Positions 35,067-45,201 are shown, counted from the first letter of the stretch. The stretch is 64,000 nucleotides of DNA from DASXKD01 sp963762735 (GCA_963762735.1 CAVXMG010000025.1:372001-436000); one strand, 5' to 3'. The notes: generated by a model not told the origin, from the letters alone. Numbers and translations are program-made.

Positions 35067-37319
35067 CTGGCGGCGGCCACCGCCGGGCAGATCCTGGTGT
35101 GCGGCAACGGCAGGGCACGGCGCCGCGTTTCCGCGGATCTGCTCCGCCGCTGCTGCCGTGAGCTGCGGGATCAGGTCGATCCGCGGGGCCTGCGGCTGAG
35201 CGGCGCCGAGGTCACCGGGCACCTGGACCTGGCCGGCATGGACGTGCCGTTCCCGCTGCGGTTCGACGGCTGCTCGTTCACCTCGCTGGTGACGGTGGAA
35301 GGCGCGCAGTTGGGCGAACTGGCGCTGACGGGTTGCGACAAGGTGCCCGGCCTGCTGGCCAACGGGGTACGGATCCGGCGCGACCTGGACCTGTCCCGCA
35401 GCTATGTCACCGGCGCGCTGGAAACCAGCGCCAGCACATCCAAGCTGTCGGCGATCTGGCTCTGTGAGTCGGAGATAGGCGGCCGGCTGCTGTGCGTGGA
35501 CACCGTGATCGACGGTGGCGACCGCTCTATTCAGGCGGACCGGCTCCACGTCACCGGCAACGTGAGGCTGCTACATGGGTTCACCGCGCACGGGGAGGTG
35601 CGGCTGATCGGCGCCCGCATCGGCGGATCCCTGGACCTCACCGGTGCCAGCATCGAATCGCCAGGAACCGGGCTGGCGCTGGACCTGGGCGAGGCCGTGA
35701 TCGAGGCCAGCCTCTTCCTGATCGACGCCCCCGGGGGCCGCCGCCCGCTCATCCGCGGCCGCATCGACATGGGCCAGGCGCGCATCGGTGGCCAGTTCCT
35801 GATCCGCAACGCCTCGCTGGAAGCACGCGCCGGCCCGCCGGTCGGCAGCGCCTACTCCAGGTCGCGGGCGGGCGGCACGGCACTGAGCGCGCCCCGCCTT
35901 TCGGTCGGCGCCGAGCTGACCTTCGACGGAACGTGCCAGGTGACCGGCGGCATCGACCTGTCCATGAGCCAGCTTGGCAGCGTTTCCGTGCGACCGGGCT
36001 GCACGCTGCTGGCACCGGGCCGCACCGCGCTCGACCTGACCAACACCGAACTGTTGTCCACGTTCACCGTGGGCGAGGAGGTGCCCGTCCAGGGCACGGT
36101 CCGGCTCAGCGGTGCGCGCATTCACGGCAACCTCCGCCTGCGGGAAGCCGTGCTCAGCGCCCCGGAGGGCAGATCCCTGCTTGCCGCCCAGGGCGTGAGC
36201 ATCGACGGTGAGGCGGAACTGCAGAACCTGCAGGCGACCGGCGGGGACCTGGGGTTCCGGGCGGCCACCATCGGCAGCTTCCTTGACGCGGCGGGCGCGA
36301 AACTGCACAACCCGGGCGGGTACACGATGAACCTGGTGCAGGCGAACGTGAAGGGCTCGGTGCGCCTGGTCGACGGATTCGAGTCCACCGGGGAGGTCGT
36401 GCTCAACCGGGCCGCCATCGAGGGCCGCCTCATCTGCACACGGGGGACCTTCCACCAGCCAGGGCTGCACGGGCCCGGCGAGGAACCCGATGCCATCGAG
36501 GCCATCTCCGCCACCATCCGCAGCGGCATGGACCTGGGGTGGAAGTCGATCTCGCCCCGGGTGGACTTCACCAACACCCGGACGTCGTTCCTGGCCGATG
36601 ACCCAGACACCTGGCCATCGCGGTACGTCATCGTAGGTTTCACCTACGACCGGTTCGAGCAGCCCCAGGGCGTCACCCGGTGGCCATGGGACCACACGGC
36701 CCGCGCCGCCTGGCTGAACCGCCAGGCGATCTACGACGCCGGCCCGTACGAACAGGCCGCCCGGGTGTTCCGTGAACACGGGTACACCGCCGGGGCCGAA
36801 GCGATCCTGATCGCCCAGCGGCGGCACGCCCGCCGGGTCATCGCCGGACCTGGGATACGTCTGCGCCGCACCCTGGACAGGGCCTACAGCGTCACGGTCG
36901 GCTACGGCCACCGGCCGCGCCGCGTTCTGTGGCTGCTGGCCATCCTGCTCATCCTCGTCATCGCCTCGCTCGAGGCCCCGGCCACCCAGGCGACCATGCG
37001 CGCCACCACGTCGGCCGGCCTGGTATTCACCACGCACGGGCCCGCACCGGGTGCCGGGCCGGGCAGCCTTGCCGGGGCTCCGGCGGCACGCTCCGACATC
37101 TGCGGTGGGGGCGCGGTGCGCTGCTTCAACCCGGTTCTCTACGCCATCGACACCGTGGTCCCGCTGGTCTCACTCGATCAGCGATCGACCTGGTACGCCG
37201 ATCCGAGCCTGCGCTACGGCGCCTTCATGCAATGGTGGCTCAATGCCGCCACGTTGCTGGGCTGGCTGCTCTCCTCGATCTTCGTGCTGTCCCTGGCCCG
37301 CCTCTCCCGCGGCACGTGA
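35040..37319 (+). CDS. Large beta-helix-like repeat protein with C-terminal membrane spans
   Basis: ATG 35040 (MDQVGEAELLAAATAGQILV) is chosen because the duplicated upstream copy carries the same start. The frame 15 codons earlier has no ribosome site. Of 759 residues, about 50-520 are short repeats of the form VRLIGARIGGSLDLTGASI (roughly every 20-25 residues), like a pentapeptide/bactofilin-type right-handed beta-helix. Then a mixed region (ARVFREHGYTAGAEAILIAQ) precedes a span at about 625-645 (VLWLLAILLILVIASL) and another near the C-terminus (LLGWLLSSIFVLSLARL). Similar actinobacterial proteins are labelled membrane-associated oxidoreductase, but I see no redox motif. The last 106 bases overlap the convergent SagB-like gene. 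Confidence 0.75.
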   Translation: MDQVGEAELLAAATAGQILVCGNGRARRRVSADLLRRCCRELRDQVDPRGLRLSGAEVTGHLDLAGMDVPFPLRFDGCSFTSLVTVEGAQLGELALTGCDKVPGLLANGVRIRRDLDLSRSYVTGALETSASTSKLSAIWLCESEIGGRLLCVDTVIDGGDRSIQADRLHVTGNVRLLHGFTAHGEVRLIGARIGGSLDLTGASIESPGTGLALDLGEAVIEASLFLIDAPGGRRPLIRGRIDMGQARIGGQFLIRNASLEARAGPPVGSAYSRSRAGGTALSAPRLSVGAELTFDGTCQVTGGIDLSMSQLGSVSVRPGCTLLAPGRTALDLTNTELLSTFTVGEEVPVQGTVRLSGARIHGNLRLREAVLSAPEGRSLLAAQGVSIDGEAELQNLQATGGDLGFRAATIGSFLDAAGAKLHNPGGYTMNLVQANVKGSVRLVDGFESTGEVVLNRAAIEGRLICTRGTFHQPGLHGPGEEPDAIEAISATIRSGMDLGWKSISPRVDFTNTRTSFLADDPDTWPSRYVIVGFTYDRFEQPQGVTRWPWDHTARAAWLNRQAIYDAGPYEQAARVFREHGYTAGAEAILIAQRRHARRVIAGPGIRLRRTLDRAYSVTVGYGHRPRRVLWLLAILLILVIASLEAPATQATMRATTSAGLVFTTHGPAPGAGPGSLAGAPAARSDICGGGAVRCFNPVLYAIDTVVPLVSLDQRSTWYADPSLRYGAFMQWWLNAATLLGWLLSSIFVLSLARLSRGT

Positions 37320-38776
37320 GCCGTCCGGTCTCGCCGCGGCGGCCGCATGCTGCGCGGCACGACCATGCGCACCTCGGTCGGCGCCCCGGGCTGGCCGGCC
37401 CGCGCCGAGGCATATTCCGGCACGCCGACGCAGGTGAACAGCAGGGCGTCCAGCGGCTCGCCGAGCAGCGCCGGTATCTCACTGTCCAGGAACGTCATCC
37501 CGGACGCGCCGGCGCCGAGCGCGTAGGCGGCCAGGTGCAGCCGGCCTTCGGCCAGCCCGGCCGATAGCTGCGCCGCGCGGTACTCCCGGTCGTCGAGCCC
37601 GGCCAGCCGGGCCGCCGCGATGACCACGAACGCGGCGTCGTGCGGCAGGCCCTGGCCGAGGCACACCCGGCGCAGCTCGGCCCGCAGCTGGCCGGGCCGC
37701 GCGGGAGCGGCCAGGTCCGGCCACCGGTACACCCCGGGCGCCAGGCCCGCGACGTCGTGCACCACGACCCGGTGCGGCAGGCCGATCCCGCGGACGGCCA
37801 CACCAAGGCAGGTGCGCAGCAGGCCGTCCGGCAGGCCCTGGCTGCCGTCCATCCGCCGCGCCGACCCGCGCTTGGCGATCACCTCCTCGACCGGCGGCGA
37901 GGCGAGCAGCGGGACATCGGCCGGGGCGCCCCGGTCAAGCGGCGGCCCGAGGCTATCCCGTTCCCCGGCCCGCTGTGCGGCCGTGACGAGGGGGAACTCC
38001 AGCGGCGCGCGATCGGTCGCGCCGACCGCGGCCGGGCCCGTCGCCTCGAGCGCGGGCTCCCCCTCCCCCAGGCTGACCACCGCGACCGGAATCTCGTGTA
38101 CCCGGTCCGCCCCGGCCAGCGCCGCCACCGGCACGTCGGGGAACCGGAGGTACGGCGTCGCGGTCAGGCCGGCCGAGTCGGCGAGCGCCAGCATCTGGGC
38201 CAGCATCGTGCCGGCGTCCCAGTACACGTGCCGGTAGCCGCGTTCCCGGTAGCGCCACCCGGTGCGCCAAGGGACGCCAGTGACCACGATCGCCGGTGCA
38301 CCGCCGCGCGGCGGCGGCCCGACCGCCACCAGCGCGTGGTCCAGCGGGTCGTACCAGTGCACTCCGGCGGGGAGGGACCCGCCCTGCGGCACCGCGAGGT
38401 ACAGCTCAAGCGGGAACCGGCCACCGGCGGATCCCGCCGCCCGGAACAGCCAGTTACCGAACGGCCGCGGCGAGATGCGCGCTACCCCGGCGGACAGGTG
38501 CAGCAGCCGGGAGAGCTGCGCCAGGTCCAGCCGGCCCGGCGCCACCTCCGCCGTGCCCGCCAGCACGGCGAGCGCCGGCGCGGTGGTCGGCGGCAGGTCC
38601 CGTGGCAGTGACAGGCGGGGCAGTTCCTGCGCGTAGCGCTTGAAGAACCAGGGCAAGCGGTCCATGTCGTTGGTACGGAGGTCCTGCACCACGCGCGGGT
38701 CGTCCGCGGGCAGGTCCCAGCGGTGACCGGGTGCGTAAGACGTCAGCCGGTGCAGTGTCTGCGTCGCGGTCTCCAC
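37214..38776 (-). CDS. SagB/nitroreductase-like flavoenzyme with two domains, downstream of nitrile hydratase
   Basis: GTG 38776 (MVETATQTLHRLTSYAPGHRW) has GGGAGAG upstream; 38794 is an alternative. The first half shows SagB/ThcOx-type features: LHRLTSYAPG, LPWFFKRY, LARLLHLSAGVARI-like text, and FPLELYLAV. The second half (VIAKRGSARRM, HDVAGLAPGVYRWP, AAYALGAGASGMTFLD) repeats a nitroreductase-like domain with the FMN-binding GASGMTFLD near the end. It follows the nitrile hydratase alpha gene by 43 bases, where a P14K-type activator gene is usual. The last 35 or so residues run antisense into the membrane-protein gene, suggesting a lost natural stop. Role with nitrile hydratase is unproven. 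Confidence 0.75.
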   Translation of the reverse strand: METATQTLHRLTSYAPGHRWDLPADDPRVVQDLRTNDMDRLPWFFKRYAQELPRLSLPRDLPPTTAPALAVLAGTAEVAPGRLDLAQLSRLLHLSAGVARISPRPFGNWLFRAAGSAGGRFPLELYLAVPQGGSLPAGVHWYDPLDHALVAVGPPPRGGAPAIVVTGVPWRTGWRYRERGYRHVYWDAGTMLAQMLALADSAGLTATPYLRFPDVPVAALAGADRVHEIPVAVVSLGEGEPALEATGPAAVGATDRAPLEFPLVTAAQRAGERDSLGPPLDRGAPADVPLLASPPVEEVIAKRGSARRMDGSQGLPDGLLRTCLGVAVRGIGLPHRVVVHDVAGLAPGVYRWPDLAAPARPGQLRAELRRVCLGQGLPHDAAFVVIAAARLAGLDDREYRAAQLSAGLAEGRLHLAAYALGAGASGMTFLDSEIPALLGEPLDALLFTCVGVPEYASARAGQPGAPTEVRMVVPRSMRPPRRDRTAHVPRERRARDSTKIEESSQPSNVAALSHHCMKAP

Positions 38777-38819
38777 CCGGCCACTCTCCCGCACCGCCGG
38801 GGCGGCAAGCCAGCCCGGC

Positions 38820-39413
38820 TTACAGCCGGGCCACGCCGATCATCGAATCCCTGCTGACCAGGCCGGCCAGGTCCGCCTCGGTCATCCCCTCGGTCCCCGC
38901 CGGGCGCTGCGGCAGCACCAGGTAACGCACTTCGGCGGAGGAGTCCCATACCCGGATCTCGGTATCTTCGGGCAGCTCGCAGCCCATCTCGGCCAGCAGC
39001 ACCCGGGGCTCGCGGACCATCCTGGCCCGGTACGGGGGATCCTTGTACCACGCGGGTGGCAGGCCCAGCGTGGGCCACGGGTAACAGGAGCACAGCGTGC
39101 ACACGATCACGTTGTGCACGGCGGGCGTGTTCTCCACCACCACCATGTGGTGGCCTTCCGCGCCGCCGAAGCCGAGTTCGGCGATCGCGGCCGTGCCGTC
39201 GGCCAGCAGGCGCTGCTTGTACTGCGGGTCGGCCCAGGCCCGGGCCACCACCCTGGCCCCGTTCATCGGGCCGATCTCGGTTTCGTAGCGGTGGATGGTC
39301 TGGTCGATGAACCCCTCGGGGATCAGTCCCCGCTCGGTCAGCAACGCCTCAAGCGCCGCGACCCGCTGTTCCACCGGCGGCATCGCCGCCGGGCGATGCG
39401 CGCCCTCGCTCAT
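38820..39413 (-). CDS. Nitrile hydratase alpha subunit, cobalt type
   Basis: The 197-residue protein starts at ATG 39413, overlapping the beta subunit stop (ATGA). The metal claw is VCTLCSC with Cys105, Cys108, Ser109 and Cys110. Thr in the second position (CTLCSC) is the signature of cobalt rather than iron enzymes. RVVARAWADPQYKQRLLADG and HNVIVCTLCSCYPW are family hallmarks. Nitrile hydratase adds water to nitriles to give amides in the cytoplasm as an alpha-beta heterodimer or tetramer; the claw cysteines are oxidised post-translationally. Length matches the family. The beta-then-alpha order is typical for cobalt enzymes. Confidence 0.95.
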   Translation of the reverse strand: MSEGAHRPAAMPPVEQRVAALEALLTERGLIPEGFIDQTIHRYETEIGPMNGARVVARAWADPQYKQRLLADGTAAIAELGFGGAEGHHMVVVENTPAVHNVIVCTLCSCYPWPTLGLPPAWYKDPPYRARMVREPRVLLAEMGCELPEDTEIRVWDSSAEVRYLVLPQRPAGTEGMTEADLAGLVSRDSMIGVARL

Positions 39414-40036
39414 GCCGGCTCCAGGTAGCTGTCCCACAGGTCCACGTGCACGCACACGCCGTGCTGCCCGTCGGACCACAGTTCCGCGGCGTCGAACCGC
39501 ACCGAGTAGGTCGGCTCGCGCCGCCGCGCGGTGCCGTGTGCCTCCACGTCGGGCACCGAATAGCTGCCGTCCAGCCGCACCACCACGCCGGTCTTGCCAC
39601 GGATGTAGCGCGGGCAGCGGGTGTGCCCCGGCGGATGCCACTCGCGCACCCGGACCTGGTCACCGGCACGGAACCGGGGCTCGCTCAGGTCGGCCCCTGG
39701 GTCGGTGACCGGCGGCGCGAGCACCGGGCCGCTGAGCGGGAACGTTCCGCCCGCGTGCGCCTCAAGCTCCTCGCGGGTGAGAAGCCCGTGCTCGACGGCC
39801 AGGGTGGCCGCGGCGGTGAGCCAGTGCTCGTAGTAGCTCGACGTCAGGTAGTGCCCCGGGTCCATCCGCTCGATCGCGTGCCGGAACTCCCCGCCGTTGG
39901 GCTGCACCGCGCCAAGCACGACCTCCATGAGTGCCCGGGCCCGCCCCTCCCACTGCTCACCGAAGACCGGTTCCGCCGGGGCATGGTCAACCGGGCCGAA
40001 GCCCTGCATGCCGCCCAGGTCATGGATCCCGTCCAC
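39410..40036 (-). CDS. Nitrile hydratase beta subunit
   Basis: GTG 40036 gives MDGIHDLGGMQGFGPVDHAP, the family start; a TTG two codons upstream is also possible. The N-terminal helical domain includes WEGRARALMEVVLG and HYLTSSYYEHWL. The C-terminal SH3-like barrel includes FRAGDQVRVREWHPPGHTR, YIRGKTGVVVRLDG and TYSVRFDAAELW. The beta subunit shapes the active site and helps metal loading. Translation is coupled to the alpha subunit. No P14K-like metallochaperone is visible within the operon. Confidence 0.95.
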   Translation of the reverse strand: MDGIHDLGGMQGFGPVDHAPAEPVFGEQWEGRARALMEVVLGAVQPNGGEFRHAIERMDPGHYLTSSYYEHWLTAAATLAVEHGLLTREELEAHAGGTFPLSGPVLAPPVTDPGADLSEPRFRAGDQVRVREWHPPGHTRCPRYIRGKTGVVVRLDGSYSVPDVEAHGTARRREPTYSVRFDAAELWSDGQHGVCVHVDLWDSYLEPA

Positions 40037-40245
40037 CAGCAAGACTCTACTCGCCGGTCCCGTGGCACCCGAGTCCCGGCGCGGGCGGCCGGTACCCCCG
40101 GGAGCGTTCAGTATTGATACTCCCTAACGCCGGCCCGGGGCGGCCGGGAACCCGAGGCGCACGGGTGCCCGGGAACTTCCTTCCGGTTGCCCTGGCTCAG
40201 CGTGGCGGCCCGCCAGTGGCGGATGGCCTGGTTACATTCGTGTCT

Positions 40246-42257
40246 ATGTTCGAGTCGCCGGATGTGCTTGACGGGCTGAACGACGAGCAGCGCCAGGCGG
40301 TGGTGCATCCAGGCGGGCCGCTGCTCGTGCTGGCGGGGGCCGGTACCGGCAAGACCCGCACGCTGGTGACCCGGGCGGCCTGGCTGTGTGAGCAGGGCGT
40401 GGAGCCGTCCCGGATCCTGCTGCTGACCTTCACCCGGCGCGCCGCGGACGACATGCTGTCCCGCGCCGCCGGGTGGGCACGGCCGGCCAGCGGGCGGATC
40501 ACCGGCGGCACCTTCCACGCGATCGCGCACCGGATCATCCGCCGGCACGCCGAGTCGTTCTCGCTGCCGCCGCAGTTCACGGTCATCGACCCGTCGGACG
40601 TGGCGGACCTGCTCGATGCCCGCCGGGCCGATCACGGCCTGACCAGCACCGGCCGGCGGGCGCCGCGGGCCGGGGTGTGCGCGGACATCTACACCCGGTG
40701 CGTGAACGCGCAGAAGCCCGTCACCGAGGTGGTGCGTGCCGATTTCCCCTGGTGCACCGAGTACACCGCCCCGCTCGGCGAACTGTTCGGCGGCTATGTC
40801 GCGCACAAGCGCAGCCACGGCCTGGTCGACTTCGACGACCTGCTGCTGCTGTGGCGGGCCGCGCTTGCCGATCCCGCCGCCGGGCCGGTCCTGCGCGGCA
40901 TGTTCGATGCGGTCCTCGTCGACGAGTACCAGGACGTCAACTCGGTCCAGGCCGACATCGTGCGGCTGCTGATGCCCGAAGGCGGCTGCCTGACCTGCGT
41001 CGGCGACGACGCTCAGGCCATCTACGGCTTCCGCGGCGCCGACCCGCAGCACCTGCGGGAACTGGCGGCCACCTTCCCCGGCCTGACCGTGGTGCGGCTT
41101 GGCCGCAACTACCGGTCCAGGCAGGCGGTGCTCCGGCTGGCCAACGAGGTGCGCCCGCAGTCCTCCGGGCTGGAACTCGCGCTCACCGCCACCCGCGAGA
41201 CCGGGGCCGCGCCGATGCTGGTGCGCTGCTACGACGAGGCGACGCAGGCGCGGGAGATCTGCGCCCAGGTCCTGGCGGCCTGCGAGGCCGGCCTGGACCT
41301 GCGCGACCAGGCCGTGCTGGTCCGCGCGGCGCACCACAGCGACGTGCTGGAGATAGAGCTGACGGCTCGCGGCATCCCGTTCGTGAAGTACGGCGGGCTG
41401 CGCTTCACCGAGGCGGCCCACGTCAAGGACTTCCTCGCCGCCGCCCGTATCGTCGCCAATCCCGCCGACGACATCGCCTGGTTCCGGGTGCTGCGGCTGC
41501 ACGAGGGCATCGGGGCGGCCAGCGCGCGCCGGGTCCTCGACGCGCTTGACCTGGCGGAACCTGGCCAGTTCGAGCGGTGGCCCGCTGCCGTCGGCGCCGC
41601 GCCGCGGCGGGCGCGGGAGCACCTGACCGCCACCATCACCGACCTGGCCAGCGCCGCGGCGGAGGACACGCCGCAGCGGGCAGCGGTGATCCTGGCCGCC
41701 CTGCAAAAGCCGCTGCGCGCCCGCTACCCCGACGCCGACATCCGCATCGCCGACCTGCAGCGGCTCGCCGACGCGGCCGCCAGCCGGCCGTCGCTGCACG
41801 ACGCGCTCGTCGAGCTTGCGCTGGACCCGCCGGTGTCGGCCTCGGACTTCGCCGGGCCGCCCCGCCGCGACGAGGACTTCCTGGTCATCTCGACCATGCA
41901 CTCGGCCAAGGGCCTCGAATGGCCGGTGGTGCACCTGCCCCATCTGGTCGACGGCGCCGTGCCCAGCGACATGGCACTGAGCTCCCCGGCGGGCTCGCCG
42001 AGGAACAGCGGCTGTTCTACGTCGCGGTCACCAGGGCCCGCGACCATCTCTACCTGTACGCGCCGATGCGGCTGCACCACCACCGGCTCGCCACCGACGA
42101 CCGGCACGGCTACGGGCAGCTGACCCGGTTCCTCGGCGCCGGCGCCCTGGCGGCGTGCGAGACCATCGAGGCCGCACCGCCCGTGCCGCTACTGCCCGCT
42201 ACCGGCCAGATCCGCGCCCGCATCGACGCCGACCTCAGCTCGCTGTGGACCGGCTGA
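40246..42257 (+). CDS. UvrD/Rep-family ATP-dependent DNA helicase (one frameshift)
   Basis: ATG 40246 (MFESPDVLDGLNDEQRQAVV) is chosen; GTG two codons upstream is possible. Superfamily 1A motifs are all present: LVLAGAGTGKTRTL (Walker A), ILLLTFTRRAADDM (Ia), VLVDEYQDVN (Walker B), VGDDAQAIYGFRGAD (III), NYRSRQAVL (IV), STMHSAKGLEW (V), and RLFYVAVTRARDHLYLY (VI). The frame breaks at 41985-41990, where adding one C joins ALSS to PGGLAEEQRLFYV. These helicases translocate 3'-5' on DNA in repair or replication restart. At about 670 residues it is a mid-sized UvrD/PcrA relative. It is not adjacent to other repair genes. Confidence 0.9.
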
Positions 42258-42296
42258 CCTGCGTACGCACAGTGACGAACTGCAGGCTGGCCAGTT

Positions 42297-42340
42297 CATT
42301 TGATTCCAAAGCGTTATCTGTCCGCATCTGATATCAAATG
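42297..42340. promoter_or_regulatory. Inverted repeat upstream of the second peptide importer
   Basis: CATTTGAT (42297-42304) and its exact complement ATCAAATG (42333-42340) flank 28 bases in an AT-richer promoter region 40 bases before the binding-protein start. TATAAG at about 42351 could be a -10 element. A regulator-binding or stem role is possible; no regulator gene lies in this operon. Confidence 0.4.
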
Positions 42341-42379
42341 TCCGCGCGACTATAAGCTCCCTGCAAAGGAGGCGTCCCG

Positions 42380-44120
42380 ATGAAATTTCCCCACACAATG
42401 ACCATCGCGGCGCGCCGCAGGGCACGCCCGCTGTACAAGCTGAGCACCGGAGCAGCCGTCGCTGCCCTCGCTGTCACCGCCGCGGCATGCGGCGGGTCGA
42501 CTCAGTCCTCCACCACGAGCACCCAGGGAGCCGCGCACAAGGGCGGCACGTTCACGATCCTCGCCAACTCCGCGTTCGGCGTCGCCGACCCGGCGCAGAA
42601 CTACACGCTGGAGGAGTGGCAGCTGCTGATCGACACGCACGACGGGCTGGTGGGCTTCGCGAAGGTGGGCGGCGTCCCCGGCACCAAGATCATCCCTGAC
42701 CTGGCGACGTCCATCCCGGTGCCGACCAACGGCGGGAAGACCTATGTCTTCCACATCCGGCACGGGATCAAGTTCTCCAACGGCCAGACGCTCAAGCCCA
42801 GCGACTTCGTCACGACGTTCGAGCGGCAGTTCACCGTGCCCGGGCCGACCACGTTCTACTCCGACATCGTGGGCGCGAGCAAGTGCAGCACCAAGGGCTG
42901 CGACCTGTCGAAGGGCGTGGTCGCCAACGACTCCGCCTACACGCTGACGCTCAACCTGACCGCGCCCGACCCGGAGCTGATGGATCAGCTTTCGCTGCCG
43001 TTCGCCTATGCGGTGCCGTCCGGCACTTCACCCAAGCTGACCGGCAACAACGTGCCGCCGGGCACCGGGCCGTACATGTGGAAGTCGTACAACCCGAACA
43101 CGGCCGCCGTGCTGGTCCGCAACCCGTTACTTCCATGTCTGGAGCGCGCAGGCGCAGCCGGCCGGGTACCCGAACGAGATCATCGAGAAGTACGGGCTGC
43201 AGGTCTCCGACGAGGTCACCGAGGTGCTGAACGGCGAGGCCAATGAGGTGTTCGACGGCGACCAGATCCCGTCCGACCAGCTCAGCACGCTGAACAGCAC
43301 GAAGTACGCGGGTCAGGTGCACGTGAATACGCTCACCGCCGACTGGTACTTCGCGCTGAACACCAAGCGCCCGCCGTTCAACAACGTGCTGGCCCGGCAG
43401 GCGATCAACTACGCGGCCAACCGCTCCGCCTACGTCAAGATCGCTGGCGGGCCGTCACTGGCGGTGCCGACCTGCCAGATCCTGCCGCCGAACTTCCCCT
43501 CGTACGCGCCGTACTGCCCGTACACCTCGGGGACCAACCACACCAAGTGGACCGCGCCCGACATCGCCAAGGCCAAGCAACTCGTGCAGCAGTCGCACAC
43601 CGCCGGCATGAAGGTGGTCGTGGACGGCACCAACGACCAGGTCGGCAAGGCCCTGGTCGAGCAGATGGTGTCGGACCTGAACGCGATCGGCTACAAGGCG
43701 TCCGCCCAGTTGCTGGCGGCCAGCATCCAGTACCCGTTCGTGCAGAACTCGTCGAACTCGGCCAAGTGGAACGTCGGCTGGTCGGCCTGGTACCAGGACT
43801 ACCCGGCGCCGTCTGACTTCCTGAACGTGCTGCTCGGCTGCGGGAGCATCCACCCGAACAGCGACGCCAGCCCGAACATCGCCGCGTTCTGCGATCAGGC
43901 CATCCAGTCGAAGATCAACCAGGCCGAGGCGATGGGAGCGACCAACCCGAGCGGCGCCGCGGCGCTGTGGACGCAGGTCGACCACGCCGACACCAACGCG
44001 GCGCCCTGGGTGGACATGTACAACCCCAAGCAGATCGACGTCCTGTCCCACAACGTCCACGGTTACTCCTGGAACCCGCAGTGGTACATCCTCATCGACA
44101 GGCTCTGGCTCTCCTCCTAG
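42380..44120 (+). CDS. Second peptide ABC importer binding lipoprotein (SBP_bac_5), one frameshift
   Basis: A strong AAAGGAGG precedes ATG 42380. The signal peptide carries a basic N-region and lipobox TAAAC, then a Ser/Thr linker. The family-5 fold includes KTYVFHIRHGIKFSNGQTLK, VPPGTGPYMWKSY, and in the second lobe DWYFALNTKRPPFNNVLARQ. The frame shifts near 43126: dropping one T turns LVRNPLL into LVRNPYFHVWSAQAQPAGYP. The text ends DVLSHNVHGYSWNPQWYILI near TAG 44118-44120. It is paralogous to the 25345-26916 protein. It heads a plus-strand operon of five transport genes. Confidence 0.88.
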
Positions 44121-44149
44121 GACCAGGCAGGGCCCGCGAAGGGTAGCTG

Positions 44150-45201
44150 ATGGCCACTCTCCTGGAGCAGGTCGAGGTTGACACGGGGTTGCGGTCGGCC
44201 GCTGGCCGGCCGCAACCCGTGGGCGCTGGCCGCCCGGCGGCTGTGGCGCAACCGCATCGCGATGGCGGCGCTGCTGCTGTTCCTGGTCATCGTGGTGATG
44301 TGCCTGGCCGCGCCGCTGTACGCGCACGACGTGGCGCACGTGAACCCGTTCCCGCCGAACCTGAACGGGCACACGGTCGTGAACGGCAAGGTGGTCCCGG
44401 TGATGCAGCGGGGCGGCGGCATCCTGCAGCCTGGGCGAGACCCCGATCGGGCCCACCTGGGATCCCAGCCACTATTTCCTCGGCGCGGACAGCACAGGCC
44501 GTGATGTTGCCGCGCTGCTGCTGTACGGCGGGCGGAGTTCGCTGCTGATCGGCATCGGCGCCGCGGTGCTCTGCTCGCTGGTGGCCACCGTGGTCGCCCT
44601 GATCGCCGGTTTCTTCGGCGGCGTAACGGACTCGGTGGCGTCCCGCATCATGGACATGATCTGGGCCTTCCCGGTGATACTTGCTGGCGATATGCATCGC
44701 GACCGAGCTGCTCACCCACTCCAGCGGGTTCCAGTTCGGGCCGGTGCACGTCGACGCGTCCAGCCTGTGGCTGCCCACGACTCATCATCGCGTTCATCTA
44801 CATCCCGTACGTCTACCGCCCGATGCGCGGCCAGGTGCTGTCGGTGGTCAACAAGGAGTTCGTGGAGGCGGCGACCGCCCAGGGCGCGGGCAACACTGAG
44901 GCTGATCTTCTCCGAGATCCTGCCCAACGTGGTGTCCACGGTGATCGTGCTGCTGCCGCTGATGATCGCCACCACGATCCTGACCGAGTCGGCGCTTTCC
45001 TTCCTCGGCGTCGGCGTCCAGCCGCCGAACGTCAGCTGGGGAACGATCATCCAGGACGGTACGGACCTGGTGTACACCCGGCCCTGGGTGACGATCGCCC
45101 CTGGGCTCATGATCCTGCTGACCGTGCTCTCGCTCAACGTGCTCGGGGACGGCGTCAGGGACGCCCTCGACCCGCGGGCCAAGCTGCGGGTGGAGGGCTA
45201 A
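44150..45201 (+). pseudogene. Peptide ABC permease (DppC type), at least four frameshifts
   Basis: Pieces of a DppC-type permease can be followed across all three frames. They are, in order: NPWALAARRLWRNRIAMAAL with the first span (about 44210-44300), a TPIGPTWDPSHYFLGADSTGRD block (44440-44500), GRSSLLIGIGAAVLCSLVAT through MDMIWAFPVILA (44525-44690), LLAICIATELLTHSSGFQFG (44680-44750), YIPYVYRPMRGQVLSVVNKE (44795-44860), and IFSEILPNVVSTVIVLLPLM to LNVLGDGVRDALDPRAKLRV ending 45201. The DppC hallmark FLGADSTGRD is intact. All segments of a normal protein are present in order, which favours sequencing indels over decay. Confidence 0.78.

Noticed and set aside
37214..40036. A thiazole/oxazole-modified peptide (TOMM) cluster, because a SagB-like enzyme sits beside a nitrile-hydratase-like protein
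   Set aside because: No YcaO cyclodehydratase or short precursor gene is visible, and the alpha subunit has a full metal claw and a beta partner, so it is a true nitrile hydratase.
39931..40245. N-terminal extension of the helicase upstream of 40246
   Set aside because: Pro/Arg-rich and antisense to the nitrile hydratase beta gene; helicase similarity begins at 40246.
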